The notes under the pieces were generated by a model. That model saw nothing but the letters and a program-made list of their open reading frames with translations, ran no database searches and had not been told where the DNA came from. A program made the translations under genes and the position numbers. DNA of 59,586 bases from Betaproteobacteria bacterium (GTDB lineage Bacteria; Pseudomonadota; Gammaproteobacteria; Burkholderiales; Rhodocyclaceae), in NCBI GenBank assembly GCA_016234745.1, contig JACRAR010000079.1:1-59586 (forward strand). The letters are read 5' to 3'. Positions 16,353 to 23,640 of the stretch are shown piece by piece; position 1 is the first letter of the stretch, and every line of letters starts with the position of its first letter.

Positions 16353-16641
16353 TTTTTATCGTGCAGGGATGGTTTTGATTCTCGGTCTGGTTTTCGGTGG
16401 CGCCCTGGCCGAGCAAGGTTTGAACGCCAGTTCCCAAACCAAGGTGAATAACGCCAAAGCCAAGGGATGGTCCACAGGTTCCATTAAGACCGATCCCAAC
16501 TTGCAGAAGAGTCAGGTGAATTTCGGCAGCAAGCGGGGCGGCGGCTGTAGCGATGTCAATGTTGGAACCGCCAAAGCCGGCCAAAAAGCGCCGAAGGAAA
16601 TTGTGGTGACCACCAAAGAAGTTATCAACATCTGCAAATGA
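16339..16641 (+). CDS. Small exported Cys-pair protein
   Basis: 100 residues, overlapping the previous gene by 14 bases in another frame. The signal peptide is MVLILGLVFGGALAE. The mature part contains SQTKVNNAK, then two similar strand-like pieces, KSQVNFGS and SDVNVGTA, and ends EVINICK. Cys 70 and Cys 99 are its only cysteines. It has the same length and the same terminal Cys-Lys as the preceding protein, which suggests a matched pair. I do not recognise the family. A weak resemblance to the curlin-like repeats exists but falls short of a call. Confidence 0.6.
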   Translation: MNANNFYRAGMVLILGLVFGGALAEQGLNASSQTKVNNAKAKGWSTGSIKTDPNLQKSQVNFGSKRGGGCSDVNVGTAKAGQKAPKEIVVTTKEVINICK

Positions 16642-17324
16642 GGCCGTCAATGAACACACGCAAAATTTCTCCGCTTTCCCACCCCAGACTTTCTTCGCTA
16701 TTTGCGGGGCTGATGCTTGCCTTTGCCGGCGCAACAGTGGCTTATGCAGATGACGATTCCAAGTCAAAATTGGAGGAACTGAAGCGCGCCATGACAGCAC
16801 CTCACGACGGCGCACATGAAATAGGTACGGCTGATGCGGGCACGAAGAAAAAAATTCGTACCCGCGCCATAGTTTTCGACAACGAGCCGCAAGCCGCAGC
16901 ACCAGGAGCGCCGGCCGCTGAACTGGCGAAAGCGGCTAAGCCCGTCGCGAAGGGTGATTGCAGTGGGTTGCCGCCGGATGTCAAAGCCAATGCAGTCGAT
17001 TTCGCGATTCAATTCAAGGTGGGAAGCGCCGAAATCAGCACGACGTCAGAAATGACCTTGAACGAGATTGCGAAGATTTTATCTTTATCCCCCGAGCGCT
17101 GCGTGCTGGTGGAAGGGCATACTGATTCGAGCGGAAATGCAGAAAAGAATATGCTGCTTTCCCGCGAACGTGCCAACAGCGTCGTGAACTACATTACTGA
17201 CAAGGCGGGGATTGATCGTAGCCGGATCATTCCCAGTGGCAAAGGATCCAGCGATCCTCTGAAGAACCTCGACCCGCGCGACCCGAAAAATCGCCGTGTG
17301 GTTTTTAAGGTTGTCGCCGGGTAA
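16638..17324 (+). CDS. OmpA-family peptidoglycan-associated protein
   Basis: 228 residues; ATG 16638 overlaps the previous stop (ATGA), and ATG 16650 is an alternative. Signal sequence to about residue 37 (AGATVAYA). A Lys/Glu and Ala-rich linker (40-105) precedes an OmpA C-terminal domain at about 120-226: VEGHTDSSGN with Asp163, and NMLLSRERANSVVNYI with Arg178, the pair that binds the diaminopimelate of peptidoglycan, then NRRVVFKV. It probably ties the cluster's outer-membrane assembly to the cell wall. No beta-barrel is present. Confidence 0.85.
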   Translation: MRPSMNTRKISPLSHPRLSSLFAGLMLAFAGATVAYADDDSKSKLEELKRAMTAPHDGAHEIGTADAGTKKKIRTRAIVFDNEPQAAAPGAPAAELAKAAKPVAKGDCSGLPPDVKANAVDFAIQFKVGSAEISTTSEMTLNEIAKILSLSPERCVLVEGHTDSSGNAEKNMLLSRERANSVVNYITDKAGIDRSRIIPSGKGSSDPLKNLDPRDPKNRRVVFKVVAG

Positions 17325-17365
17325 CGGCTGACATTTTTTTAATAGATATTGCGAAAGGAAATCAC

Positions 17366-17680
17366 ATGCGCCTCATCACTCTACTCATTGCATCCGCAAT
17401 TATTGCTTCTCCCGCTTTTGCACAAAGCACCCAGCGTTCCAGCAACCCCAGTGGCGTCCAGATTCAGGGCAACACCGAAATCAAAGCCAGCCAGGAGAAC
17501 ACTACTGCTGTCGCTGTCGGCGAGGGGAATGTCGCCAAGAATACCGCCGGCGCCATCAAGGGTGGCACGCAGATTCAAGGCAATACAAAGATCAAGGCCA
17601 CGCAAAAGAATACTACGGCGGTGGCGCAAGGAAAAAATAACAAAGCGGCAAACGAAGCCGGTGTCATCGGTGGTCAGTAA
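17366..17680 (+). CDS. Exported curlin-like repeat protein A
   Basis: 104 residues; signal peptide ending AFA-Q20. The mature protein is almost wholly two copies of a 37-residue unit (from residues 32 and 69): QIQGNT[EK]IKA, Q[EK]NTTAVA, then GEGNVAKN or GKNNKAAN, and AG[AV]I. The GxxNxA spacing and the Gln/Asn/Thr-rich, Cys-free, aromatic-free make-up recall CsgA-type curlin repeats. Curlins fold into beta-solenoid amyloid fibres exported through CsgG. AAAGGAAATC precedes the ATG. Its neighbour 43 bases on is a close paralogue. Confidence 0.7.
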   Translation: MRLITLLIASAIIASPAFAQSTQRSSNPSGVQIQGNTEIKASQENTTAVAVGEGNVAKNTAGAIKGGTQIQGNTKIKATQKNTTAVAQGKNNKAANEAGVIGGQ

Positions 17681-17722
17681 TCATTTCAGCAAACAATCAT
17701 CATTCATTCAAGGAGAAAGAGT

Positions 17723-18064
17723 ATGCGCACTAAAATTGCACTCGTTACACTAGTTTCAGCCGTGTTATCTACCGCTGCTTTTGGTCAAGCGGGTCAGGCC
17801 GGCAAGGGTGGCAGCATGGCCTCAAGCAATGACAAGGGCGTTCAAATCCAAGGTAACACGGAGATCAAGGCAAAGCAGGAAAACGCCACTGCCGTAGCCA
17901 GTGGCGAAGGCAACGTCGCCAAGAATACCGCCGGCGCGATCAAGGGTGGTACCCAGATTCAGGGCAACACCAAGATCAAGGCTGACCAGAAGAAAACAAC
18001 TGCTGTGGCGCAAGGCAAGAACAACGCAGCTGAAAATGCAGCGGGACAAATCGGCGGCAAGTAA
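17723..18064 (+). CDS. Exported curlin-like repeat protein B
   Basis: 113 residues; signal peptide ending TAAFGQA. A Gly/Ser-rich lead (24-38) is followed by two 37-residue units from residues 41 and 78: QIQGNTEIKAKQENATAVA with GEGNVAKNTAGAIKG, and QIQGNTKIKADQKKTTAVA with GKNNAAENAAGQIGG. The middle of the gene is nearly identical in DNA to the 17366 gene (for example CGCCAAGAATACCGCCGGCG in both), so the pair arose by recent tandem duplication. AAGGAGAAAG gives a strong ribosome site. It is the last gene before the cluster terminator and may be highly translated. Confidence 0.7.
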   Translation: MRTKIALVTLVSAVLSTAAFGQAGQAGKGGSMASSNDKGVQIQGNTEIKAKQENATAVASGEGNVAKNTAGAIKGGTQIQGNTKIKADQKKTTAVAQGKNNAAENAAGQIGGK

Positions 18065-18090
18065 GCAAGAGTTCCAGTTTCATTTCTCGA

Positions 18091-18121
18091 ATAGCCCAGG
18101 GATCTCCTGGGCTATTTTTTT
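18091..18121 (+). terminator. Terminator of the CsgG-like/curlin-like cluster
   Basis: ATAGCCCAGG (18091-18100) pairs perfectly with CCTGGGCTAT (18106-18115) around the loop GATCT, followed by a T7 run overlapping the stem end. It lies 27 bases after the last curlin-like gene and closes a unit of nine genes. Confidence 0.95.
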
Positions 18122-18307
18122 GGATGAAGCTGAACTTTGATGCGGATTAAGTCAATGCAAGATTTGAATTGAAAAATTACCCAGTATTGTGCTAAGGTCA
18201 TATGAGAAATTTTTCGGATTGAGCACCATACGCGTCTGGCCGCAATGCCCGGATGAACAAGGTGCTATAGGCGTAAGTTTTAATTAATAAAAGGGAGCCA
18301 CCTCATC

Positions 18308-19855
18308 ATGAAAAAGACCTTTCTATGTTTGCTGACGATGATCAGTATCCTTGGTGTAACCCCTGCCAAGGCGGCAACAACGGTTACTGCAACAGAGATT
18401 CAAGTTTGGGGTCAGGCCGTTGTCGATTACATCACGGCCAACCCCAGTGCAGTGGCTAATTTGACTGCAACCGATGTACAGAATCTGAAAACAGCATTCA
18501 CTGCCTTGGCCACGAGCACACAAATTTCCTCATACGTTAATGTGTATAACAATGTTCTTGCGACATCCTCGGGATGCGCCGGGATAGGAACCTATCCAAA
18601 CGTCAACCAGACGAATCTGAATACATGTTCGAATGATATCCAGGTCGGCCTATCGACTGCGGGTCTGTATAATGAAGGGGCTTTGATGGGAGGGATAGCG
18701 GCCCTGTCCAAAGCGATGGGGGCTCCGTTGACCATTCCGGGAACCACGGCCACTGTTCCGATGCCGGCACCAACGACTCCGACAACTACGCTGGCCACAA
18801 CCACGACGACCAAAGCTGCGACCACAACAACAGCTGCCACAACGACGACGACGAGTGGTTCAACGACCACCACAAAGTCCACGACGACTACGACCATAAG
18901 AAATGCCGAGAAGGAAGCTGCGGCCGCGGCAACCACGGCAATCAGTTCGCAAGTTCAGCGCGCCACCACGATTCAGCAGGCTGTCACTATCATTAACGTG
19001 CTGAGTTCAATCGCCAGCCCGCGCGCAATGGTGGGGCCGCAGCGTATTGCCTTGGGCGATAAAAAGGGCATGGCGGCTGGCGAGTCGGCTTCGCAGTGGA
19101 ATGTCTGGATGAATGCTTCACGCGGATATATCGCCAACACGTTCGCAAACGCATTAGCGGACACGCGTTTTGACGGCAATGTCGATAACTGGATCGGTGG
19201 CATGGACTACGCCGTCAACAAGGATCTGGTGATCGGTGCCAGCGCTGGCTTCGACCGGACGAAACTCGACACGCTATACAATAAAGGCACCTTTAATAGC
19301 AAGGGATCCATGATTGCGCCCTACATCAGCTATCAGATCAACAAGATGTTCAGTGTTGATGCAGTGGCTGGATATGCCGATGGCGATACAGATCTGAGAA
19401 GCAACGCTTTTGGCCTGATCACTGCCAAGCAGAACTTCGAGAGGAACTTTGCCGCCATCAACCTGAGTGCCGTTCAATGGATAGATGATGTCTGGCAACT
19501 GACAGGCAAGATGAGTTACATATCTGCCGAGGAAAAGCTCAAGGCTTACACAGACTCAAGCAATGCTACTGTTGCAGGCCAGACCAATCGTCTCGAGCAG
19601 TTCCGCTTGGGAGCGCAAGTTGGCTACTGGGCCAATGGAATCATGCCGTATATCGGGCTGACCTATGTCAACGACGTCAAGGCGCCTTCTACAGGACTCA
19701 TCAATGTTTCCAAGAACAAGGATGCCTATACCGTTGCGGCGGGTATCAATATATTCAACAAAGATATGATAGGCAATTTGTCCTTCACGTCGGAGAGAGG
19801 CCGCTCAAACAACCGGAACAACATCTTGATGGGAAGCATGGGCTTCCGTTTCTAA
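18308..19855 (+). CDS. Autotransporter-like protein with Thr-rich linker and C-terminal beta-barrel
   Basis: 515 residues. Signal peptide to about 22 (TPAKA), a helical domain to about 150 with one Cys pair (90, 107), then a Thr-rich low-complexity linker (155-197). A short helical span leads into an autotransporter-type beta-barrel at about 262-515 (WNVWMNASRGYIANTF, WIGGMDYAVNKDLVIGASAGFDRT), ending in MGFRF with the terminal Phe recognised by the BAM complex. The passenger is short. GGGAGCC lies upstream of the ATG. A well-formed terminator follows the stop. It stands between the curlin-like cluster and the caspase cluster on the same strand. Confidence 0.8.
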   Translation: MKKTFLCLLTMISILGVTPAKAATTVTATEIQVWGQAVVDYITANPSAVANLTATDVQNLKTAFTALATSTQISSYVNVYNNVLATSSGCAGIGTYPNVNQTNLNTCSNDIQVGLSTAGLYNEGALMGGIAALSKAMGAPLTIPGTTATVPMPAPTTPTTTLATTTTTKAATTTTAATTTTTSGSTTTTKSTTTTTIRNAEKEAAAAATTAISSQVQRATTIQQAVTIINVLSSIASPRAMVGPQRIALGDKKGMAAGESASQWNVWMNASRGYIANTFANALADTRFDGNVDNWIGGMDYAVNKDLVIGASAGFDRTKLDTLYNKGTFNSKGSMIAPYISYQINKMFSVDAVAGYADGDTDLRSNAFGLITAKQNFERNFAAINLSAVQWIDDVWQLTGKMSYISAEEKLKAYTDSSNATVAGQTNRLEQFRLGAQVGYWANGIMPYIGLTYVNDVKAPSTGLINVSKNKDAYTVAAGINIFNKDMIGNLSFTSERGRSNNRNNILMGSMGFRF

Positions 19856-19866
19856 GCTGAGTGCCC

Positions 19867-20718
19867 ATGACTATCGGAAGGGCTGCGCTGCAAGGCGCAG
19901 CCCTTTTGTTTTTTCTGTGCAGTTGCGCCGGCATGGGTGTATTTGCTCCGCCCGGTGAGATTGCGCGCAATTTGGCTATTGCCCAAGGTTTTGAAAGACG
20001 CATCTTTCATGCCGACCGGTTTGAGATTACTTCCTTCGTCAGGAAAGCGGCCTACACCCAAGAGTTGACCGTGTACATCGAGGGGGACGGTGCGCCGTGG
20101 CCTGCAATCGACTTGCCGCCCCTAGACCCGACGCCACGCCAATTGACGGTATTGCAACTCGCTGTCATGGATAAAAGAAACCCGCTGTTGTATCTGGCAC
20201 GCCCTTGTCAATTTCTTGAAAAGAAGGACTTGCAGAAATGTCCCGTGAAATATTGGAGCGAGAGCCGCTATTCCCGTGAAGTCATCACTGCACTGGGTGA
20301 GATAATTACGCAAGTCATGGCGGAGTTTGGCGCAACCCGCTTGAACCTGGTGGGTTATTCAGGTGGTGGAACCATAGCCTTGTATCTGGCCGGAAGCCGC
20401 ACAGACGTGGCCCGGCTGACGACTATCGGGAGTCCTCTGAACCATAAACTATGGACGGAGTATCATGGGATATCTTCATTGAGCGGGTCGGAAGTCGCGT
20501 TTGATTCCTGGGCCAAACTGGAGAAAATTCGGCAATTCCACTTGGTCGGAGAAAAAGACAAGATAGTTCCTCCAGCCTTGATGGGAAAAATGCTGCCGCA
20601 TGGGATGAAGGCAATGATCATCCGGGATTTCAGCCATGAGTGTTGTTGGGTCAGAGATTGGGAAAATCTGCTGGCTGAAACGGATTCATTGGCAGCTTCA
20701 GATCAGGAGAAAGAATGA
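19867..20718 (+). CDS. Lipoprotein alpha/beta hydrolase
   Basis: 283 residues from ATG 19867. The N-terminus MTIGRAALQGAALLFFLCSC is a lipoprotein signal with LCSC as lipobox (lipidated Cys20). The body has an alpha/beta-hydrolase layout: nucleophile Ser165 in GYSGGGT, probable Asp231 in GEKDKIVPP, and His257 in FSHECCW. This suggests a periplasm- or outer-membrane-anchored esterase or lipase of unknown substrate. The DNA coding for the signal peptide is also the terminator hairpin of the previous gene. The stop overlaps the next start (ATGA). Confidence 0.75.
   Translation: MTIGRAALQGAALLFFLCSCAGMGVFAPPGEIARNLAIAQGFERRIFHADRFEITSFVRKAAYTQELTVYIEGDGAPWPAIDLPPLDPTPRQLTVLQLAVMDKRNPLLYLARPCQFLEKKDLQKCPVKYWSESRYSREVITALGEIITQVMAEFGATRLNLVGYSGGGTIALYLAGSRTDVARLTTIGSPLNHKLWTEYHGISSLSGSEVAFDSWAKLEKIRQFHLVGEKDKIVPPALMGKMLPHGMKAMIIRDFSHECCWVRDWENLLAETDSLAASDQEKE
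19878..19913 (+). terminator. Terminator of the autotransporter gene, inside the next coding sequence
   Basis: AAGGGCTGCGC (19878-19888) pairs perfectly over 11 bases with GCGCAGCCCTT (19895-19905), loop TGCAAG, followed by TTGTTTTTT. It starts 22 bases after the autotransporter stop but lies within codons 4-16 of the lipoprotein hydrolase. Confidence 0.85.
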
Positions 20719-21017
20719 AAATTTCTTTGTGCAGACTTGCGGCAACTACGGGGCTATGTGCAGTCATTTGCATTGCCAAGGCCCAGGGGATCGGTTCCGC
20801 TGGAATGAGTCCGCCACTCAATCAGATTGAGGCAATCGAAAGCCACCTCCAGCATTCGCGCACACAATCGAAACGCGAGGTCGATGAGCTTGCCAGCAAA
20901 AATCCCAAACCGCACGAGATTGCCAAGCCGGCCAGCAACAGCCCTGTGACCAAGAAGAAAAAACCGGATGCCGAAGGCGAAAAGCCAAAGTCATCAAATG
21001 CGCCAGCTGTGAAATAA
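20715..21017 (+). CDS. Exported Lys-rich small protein
   Basis: 100 residues. Signal peptide MKISLCRLAATTGLCAVICIAKAQ, then a short helical stretch (LNQIEAIESHLQHSRTQSKREVDELA) and a basic, disordered-looking tail rich in Lys, Pro and Ser (VTKKKKPDAEGEKPKSS). There is no domain to name. GGAGAAAG precedes the ATG, which overlaps the hydrolase stop. It links the hydrolase to the caspase gene 26 bases downstream, and the tail could bind polyanions such as DNA or lipopolysaccharide (inference). Confidence 0.6.
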   Translation: MKISLCRLAATTGLCAVICIAKAQGIGSAGMSPPLNQIEAIESHLQHSRTQSKREVDELASKNPKPHEIAKPASNSPVTKKKKPDAEGEKPKSSNAPAVK

Positions 21018-21043
21018 GAGTACATGCAAAAGGAGATGAGGCC

Positions 21044-22300
21044 ATGAGATTCACTAGCAAGCTACCGCTGTTCATCATGCTCACTGGACTGCCGTTGAGC
21101 GTGGCATACGCCCAGATGGTCCGCCCCCCTTCGTTTGCCGGAGGTGTTCCTGGAGTCACGCAATTGCAGGCAATCTCCAATCAGCGCCATCAGATGCGCA
21201 CCTTACTGTATCGCGAAGCGCTGGCAGAACTCCGTAAAAATCCCCAGGCGGCGGATGTGCCCGAATGCTCACCCGGAGTCGCCGATAAGAGCACACTCTG
21301 CTTGCGTCGTCCGGAAGTAGCGCCACCGCCAGAGCAGCCCGTGGCGGTAGCCAAGGTTGAGCCGATGTCGAAGCCTGAAGTAACCAAATTGGAAACAAAA
21401 GCGGAAACCAAAATGGAGACCAAGGCGCAAGCTCAAGCACCAGCACCAGCACCAGCACCAGCACCAGCTCCAGTCCAAGCGACAGCACCAAGCAAGCCTC
21501 TGGAGGTAGCGAAACCAGTTGTGGCCTCGGTTGCGGCGGCACCAGCAACAGCGATAGTTCAACCCGCAGTTGTAGAGAAGGTCGCGCCTCCTGCAAGCCG
21601 GCGATTGGCAGTGCTGGTTGGCAACAACGGCTATACGTCACCGATTCCTCCCTTGGAAACGCCGATCGCGGACGTCGAGAAGATTGCCGATGTTCTGCGT
21701 ACGCGTTACGGCTTCGAGACGCGGGTAATGCGCAACGCAACCAAGGCGCAGATCGTGCAAGCGATCAACCAGGTGGCTGATGAAATCAATCCGGACGACA
21801 AGGTGCTGCTATTTTACGCAGGCCACGGATATTTGATGGACGATACCAAGATGGGCTTCTGGATACCCGTGGACGCTTCAGTCAAGACAGCAGCCAACTG
21901 GATATCGAACACGGATATTTCCAAGTTGCTGCAAGCCATTCGGGCGCGTCAGTTGATACTTGTCTCGGACAGTTGCTTTTCCGGATCGCTGACCAAGGAA
22001 CAAAAAATGACGTCCGAAGGCATGCTCAAGTCCGAGGAAATACTCCGTCGCCGTTCCGTGCTGGCTTTCTCCTCTGGGGGTGAGGAGCCGGTTTCGGATG
22101 AGGGCAAGGGAGGTCATTCGATTTTTGCCTGGAATCTGATTAAAACCCTGGATACGGCGCAGGGCATGACGCCCGGCTTCAAGGTTTATGACAATGTCTA
22201 TGGCCAGGTCAAGAAAGATGCCGCACAGGAACCGCAATATGGCGCGGTGGTTTCTGCGGGACATATGAGCGGCGGCGAGTATCTGTTCGATACACGCTAG
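21044..22300 (+). CDS. Exported caspase-like (C14) peptidase
   Basis: 418 residues. Signal peptide MRFTSKLPLFIMLTGLPLSVAYA; a helical segment (36-90) with two Cys; a Lys/Glu then Ala-Pro linker (95-180); and a caspase/metacaspase domain at 186-418. The catalytic dyad is His261 in FYAGHGY and Cys311 in SDSCFSG, and the fold entry is RRLAVLVGNNGY. Caspase-fold peptidases usually cut after Arg, Lys or Asp; the P1 preference here cannot be read. In bacteria this domain is often paired with DUF4384, found here in the CsgG-like protein 9 kb upstream. AAGGAGATGAGGCC precedes the ATG. Its TAG stop lies in a palindromic repeat. Confidence 0.9.
   Translation: MRFTSKLPLFIMLTGLPLSVAYAQMVRPPSFAGGVPGVTQLQAISNQRHQMRTLLYREALAELRKNPQAADVPECSPGVADKSTLCLRRPEVAPPPEQPVAVAKVEPMSKPEVTKLETKAETKMETKAQAQAPAPAPAPAPAPVQATAPSKPLEVAKPVVASVAAAPATAIVQPAVVEKVAPPASRRLAVLVGNNGYTSPIPPLETPIADVEKIADVLRTRYGFETRVMRNATKAQIVQAINQVADEINPDDKVLLFYAGHGYLMDDTKMGFWIPVDASVKTAANWISNTDISKLLQAIRARQLILVSDSCFSGSLTKEQKMTSEGMLKSEEILRRRSVLAFSSGGEEPVSDEGKGGHSIFAWNLIKTLDTAQGMTPGFKVYDNVYGQVKKDAAQEPQYGAVVSAGHMSGGEYLFDTR
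21437..21466 (+). repeat. In-frame hexamer repeat (GCACCA)x5
   Basis: Five perfect GCACCA copies followed by GCTCCA encode an Ala-Pro run in the linker of the caspase-like protein. Slippage would change linker length without breaking the frame. Confidence 0.85.
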
Positions 22301-22352
22301 TGCCCGGGTTTGTTTCTGGGTGCTAGCACCCCAACCCCGATGCGGGCACTAG
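22297..22352. repeat. 56-bp palindromic element, two CTAG-bounded units tail to tail
   Basis: CTAGTGCCCG (22297-22306) is matched by CGGGCACTAG (22343-22352), and a 14-bp perfect palindrome GGGTGCTAGCACCC lies at the centre (22318-22331). Each half is a 30-bp unit bounded by CTAG. Related units occur at 42131 and 49777. The first CTAG contains the stop codon of the caspase gene. This may be a REP-like or MITE-like element, and it may also act as a transcript-end structure. Confidence 0.7.
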
Positions 22353-22449
22353 ATCTGGGCATGACCTAACTCTGGCGGAGATTGCCGCGACTTCGTGTTA
22401 AGCTGATTCGGTCGGGATATGGGATCCTCACGGATTAGGAAAGACAGCA

Positions 22450-23631
22450 ATGCAGGATTTAATGATCAGCCAGCGTGGCGTGCTACGTTGGCGTTTCTTG
22501 TGGCTATCCATTTTCTGCCTGGCACTCCTGGCCGGCGGTGGAACCTGGGTCAAACTGCGGGGCGGAAAGGATGCGACCGCCGCCCAGAAGCCGGTCATTA
22601 CTCTCGAATTTTCCCCGAGCGATATTGCTATCGCGCAAAAGCGCGAATTGCAGCAAGTGCTGCCCTTGACGGGCAACTTGCAGGCCTTCAATCAAACCTT
22701 GGTCAGAGCCAAGGTGGCGGGAGAAATCAAACAGACGCTGGTGCGCGAAGGCGAAGCAGTGCGAAGGGAACAGGTACTGGCCCGCTTCGACACCATGGAT
22801 TTCCAGTCCAGGCTGAATGAAAAAATAGCCAATCTGGAGGGCGCCAGGGCTCAGCTCAGCCTGGCTGAAAAGAATCTGCAGAACAGTCAATTTCTGTTGC
22901 AGCAGAAATTCATTTCGCAGAACGCATACGACAGTTCGCAAAGCAATCTTCTGGTCGGCCAGGCCAACTTGAAGTCCTGCCAGGCGCAGGTTGATCTGGC
23001 CAGAAATGCCCTTAACGACGCTGTAGTGCGTGCTCCCATGGACGGATTCGTTGCCAAGCGGCATGTCCAGCCTGGGGAAAAAGTCAGCCAGGACATGCCA
23101 CTGTTTTCCATTGTTGATCTATCGCGCATGGAGTTGCAGGCACCCATCCCGGCAAGCGAGATTGGCAACGTCAAATTGGGTCAGGAAGCGACTATCCGCA
23201 TTGAGGGCAACAGCGGCAAAGCATACAGCGGGAGGGTGGAACGGATCAATCCTGCCGCCGAAGCCGGTTCGCGGTCGATCATGATCTATATTGCAATCAA
23301 CAATGCAGAGCGAACCCTGAGGGGCGGCATGTTTGCCACCGGCTTGCTCAATCTTTCCAAAACGCCACCCGTGCTGGCCATTCCTGTTTCTGCGCTACGC
23401 AGCGAGAATGGCCGGAATTACGTGATTACCCTGGAGGCGGGAAAATTGGCCAAGCATTTTGTGGAAATCGGCCAGACTGCAGAGCAGGATGGCCTGGTGG
23501 GAATTAGCTCCGGTCTTGCGGAAAGTGCCCAGGTGGTGACCAGTCGTATGGATGGGCTGAAACCCGGAAGCCCCGCCATGATCAAGAGCGAGTCGGGGAA
23601 GCCGGCTGGCGCTGAAACCGCGAAGGGCTGA
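22450..23631 (+). CDS. RND efflux membrane-fusion (periplasmic adaptor) protein
   Basis: 393 residues. An N-terminal hydrophobic anchor (LWLSIFCLALLAGGGTWV) is followed by a lipoyl half (VLPLTGNLQAFNQTLVRAKVAGEI), a coiled-coil hairpin (about 110-175, RLNEKIANLEGARAQLSLAEK), the returning lipoyl half (VRAPMDGFVAKRHVQPGEKV) and beta-barrel domains. It bridges the inner-membrane pump encoded nine bases downstream and an outer-membrane channel not present here. AGGAAAG precedes the ATG. Substrate unknown. Confidence 0.9.
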   Translation: MQDLMISQRGVLRWRFLWLSIFCLALLAGGGTWVKLRGGKDATAAQKPVITLEFSPSDIAIAQKRELQQVLPLTGNLQAFNQTLVRAKVAGEIKQTLVREGEAVRREQVLARFDTMDFQSRLNEKIANLEGARAQLSLAEKNLQNSQFLLQQKFISQNAYDSSQSNLLVGQANLKSCQAQVDLARNALNDAVVRAPMDGFVAKRHVQPGEKVSQDMPLFSIVDLSRMELQAPIPASEIGNVKLGQEATIRIEGNSGKAYSGRVERINPAAEAGSRSIMIYIAINNAERTLRGGMFATGLLNLSKTPPVLAIPVSALRSENGRNYVITLEAGKLAKHFVEIGQTAEQDGLVGISSGLAESAQVVTSRMDGLKPGSPAMIKSESGKPAGAETAKG

Positions 23632-23640
23632 CACGCGATC

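Noticed and set aside
16339-16641. Calling the 16339 protein CsgE, CsgF or a curlin
   Set aside because: Length fits but no family motif is visible, and the repeat is too weak.
18770-18900. Short tandem ACN repeats that could suggest a CRISPR or satellite array
   Set aside because: They are Thr codons in a low-complexity protein linker, with no spacer structure.
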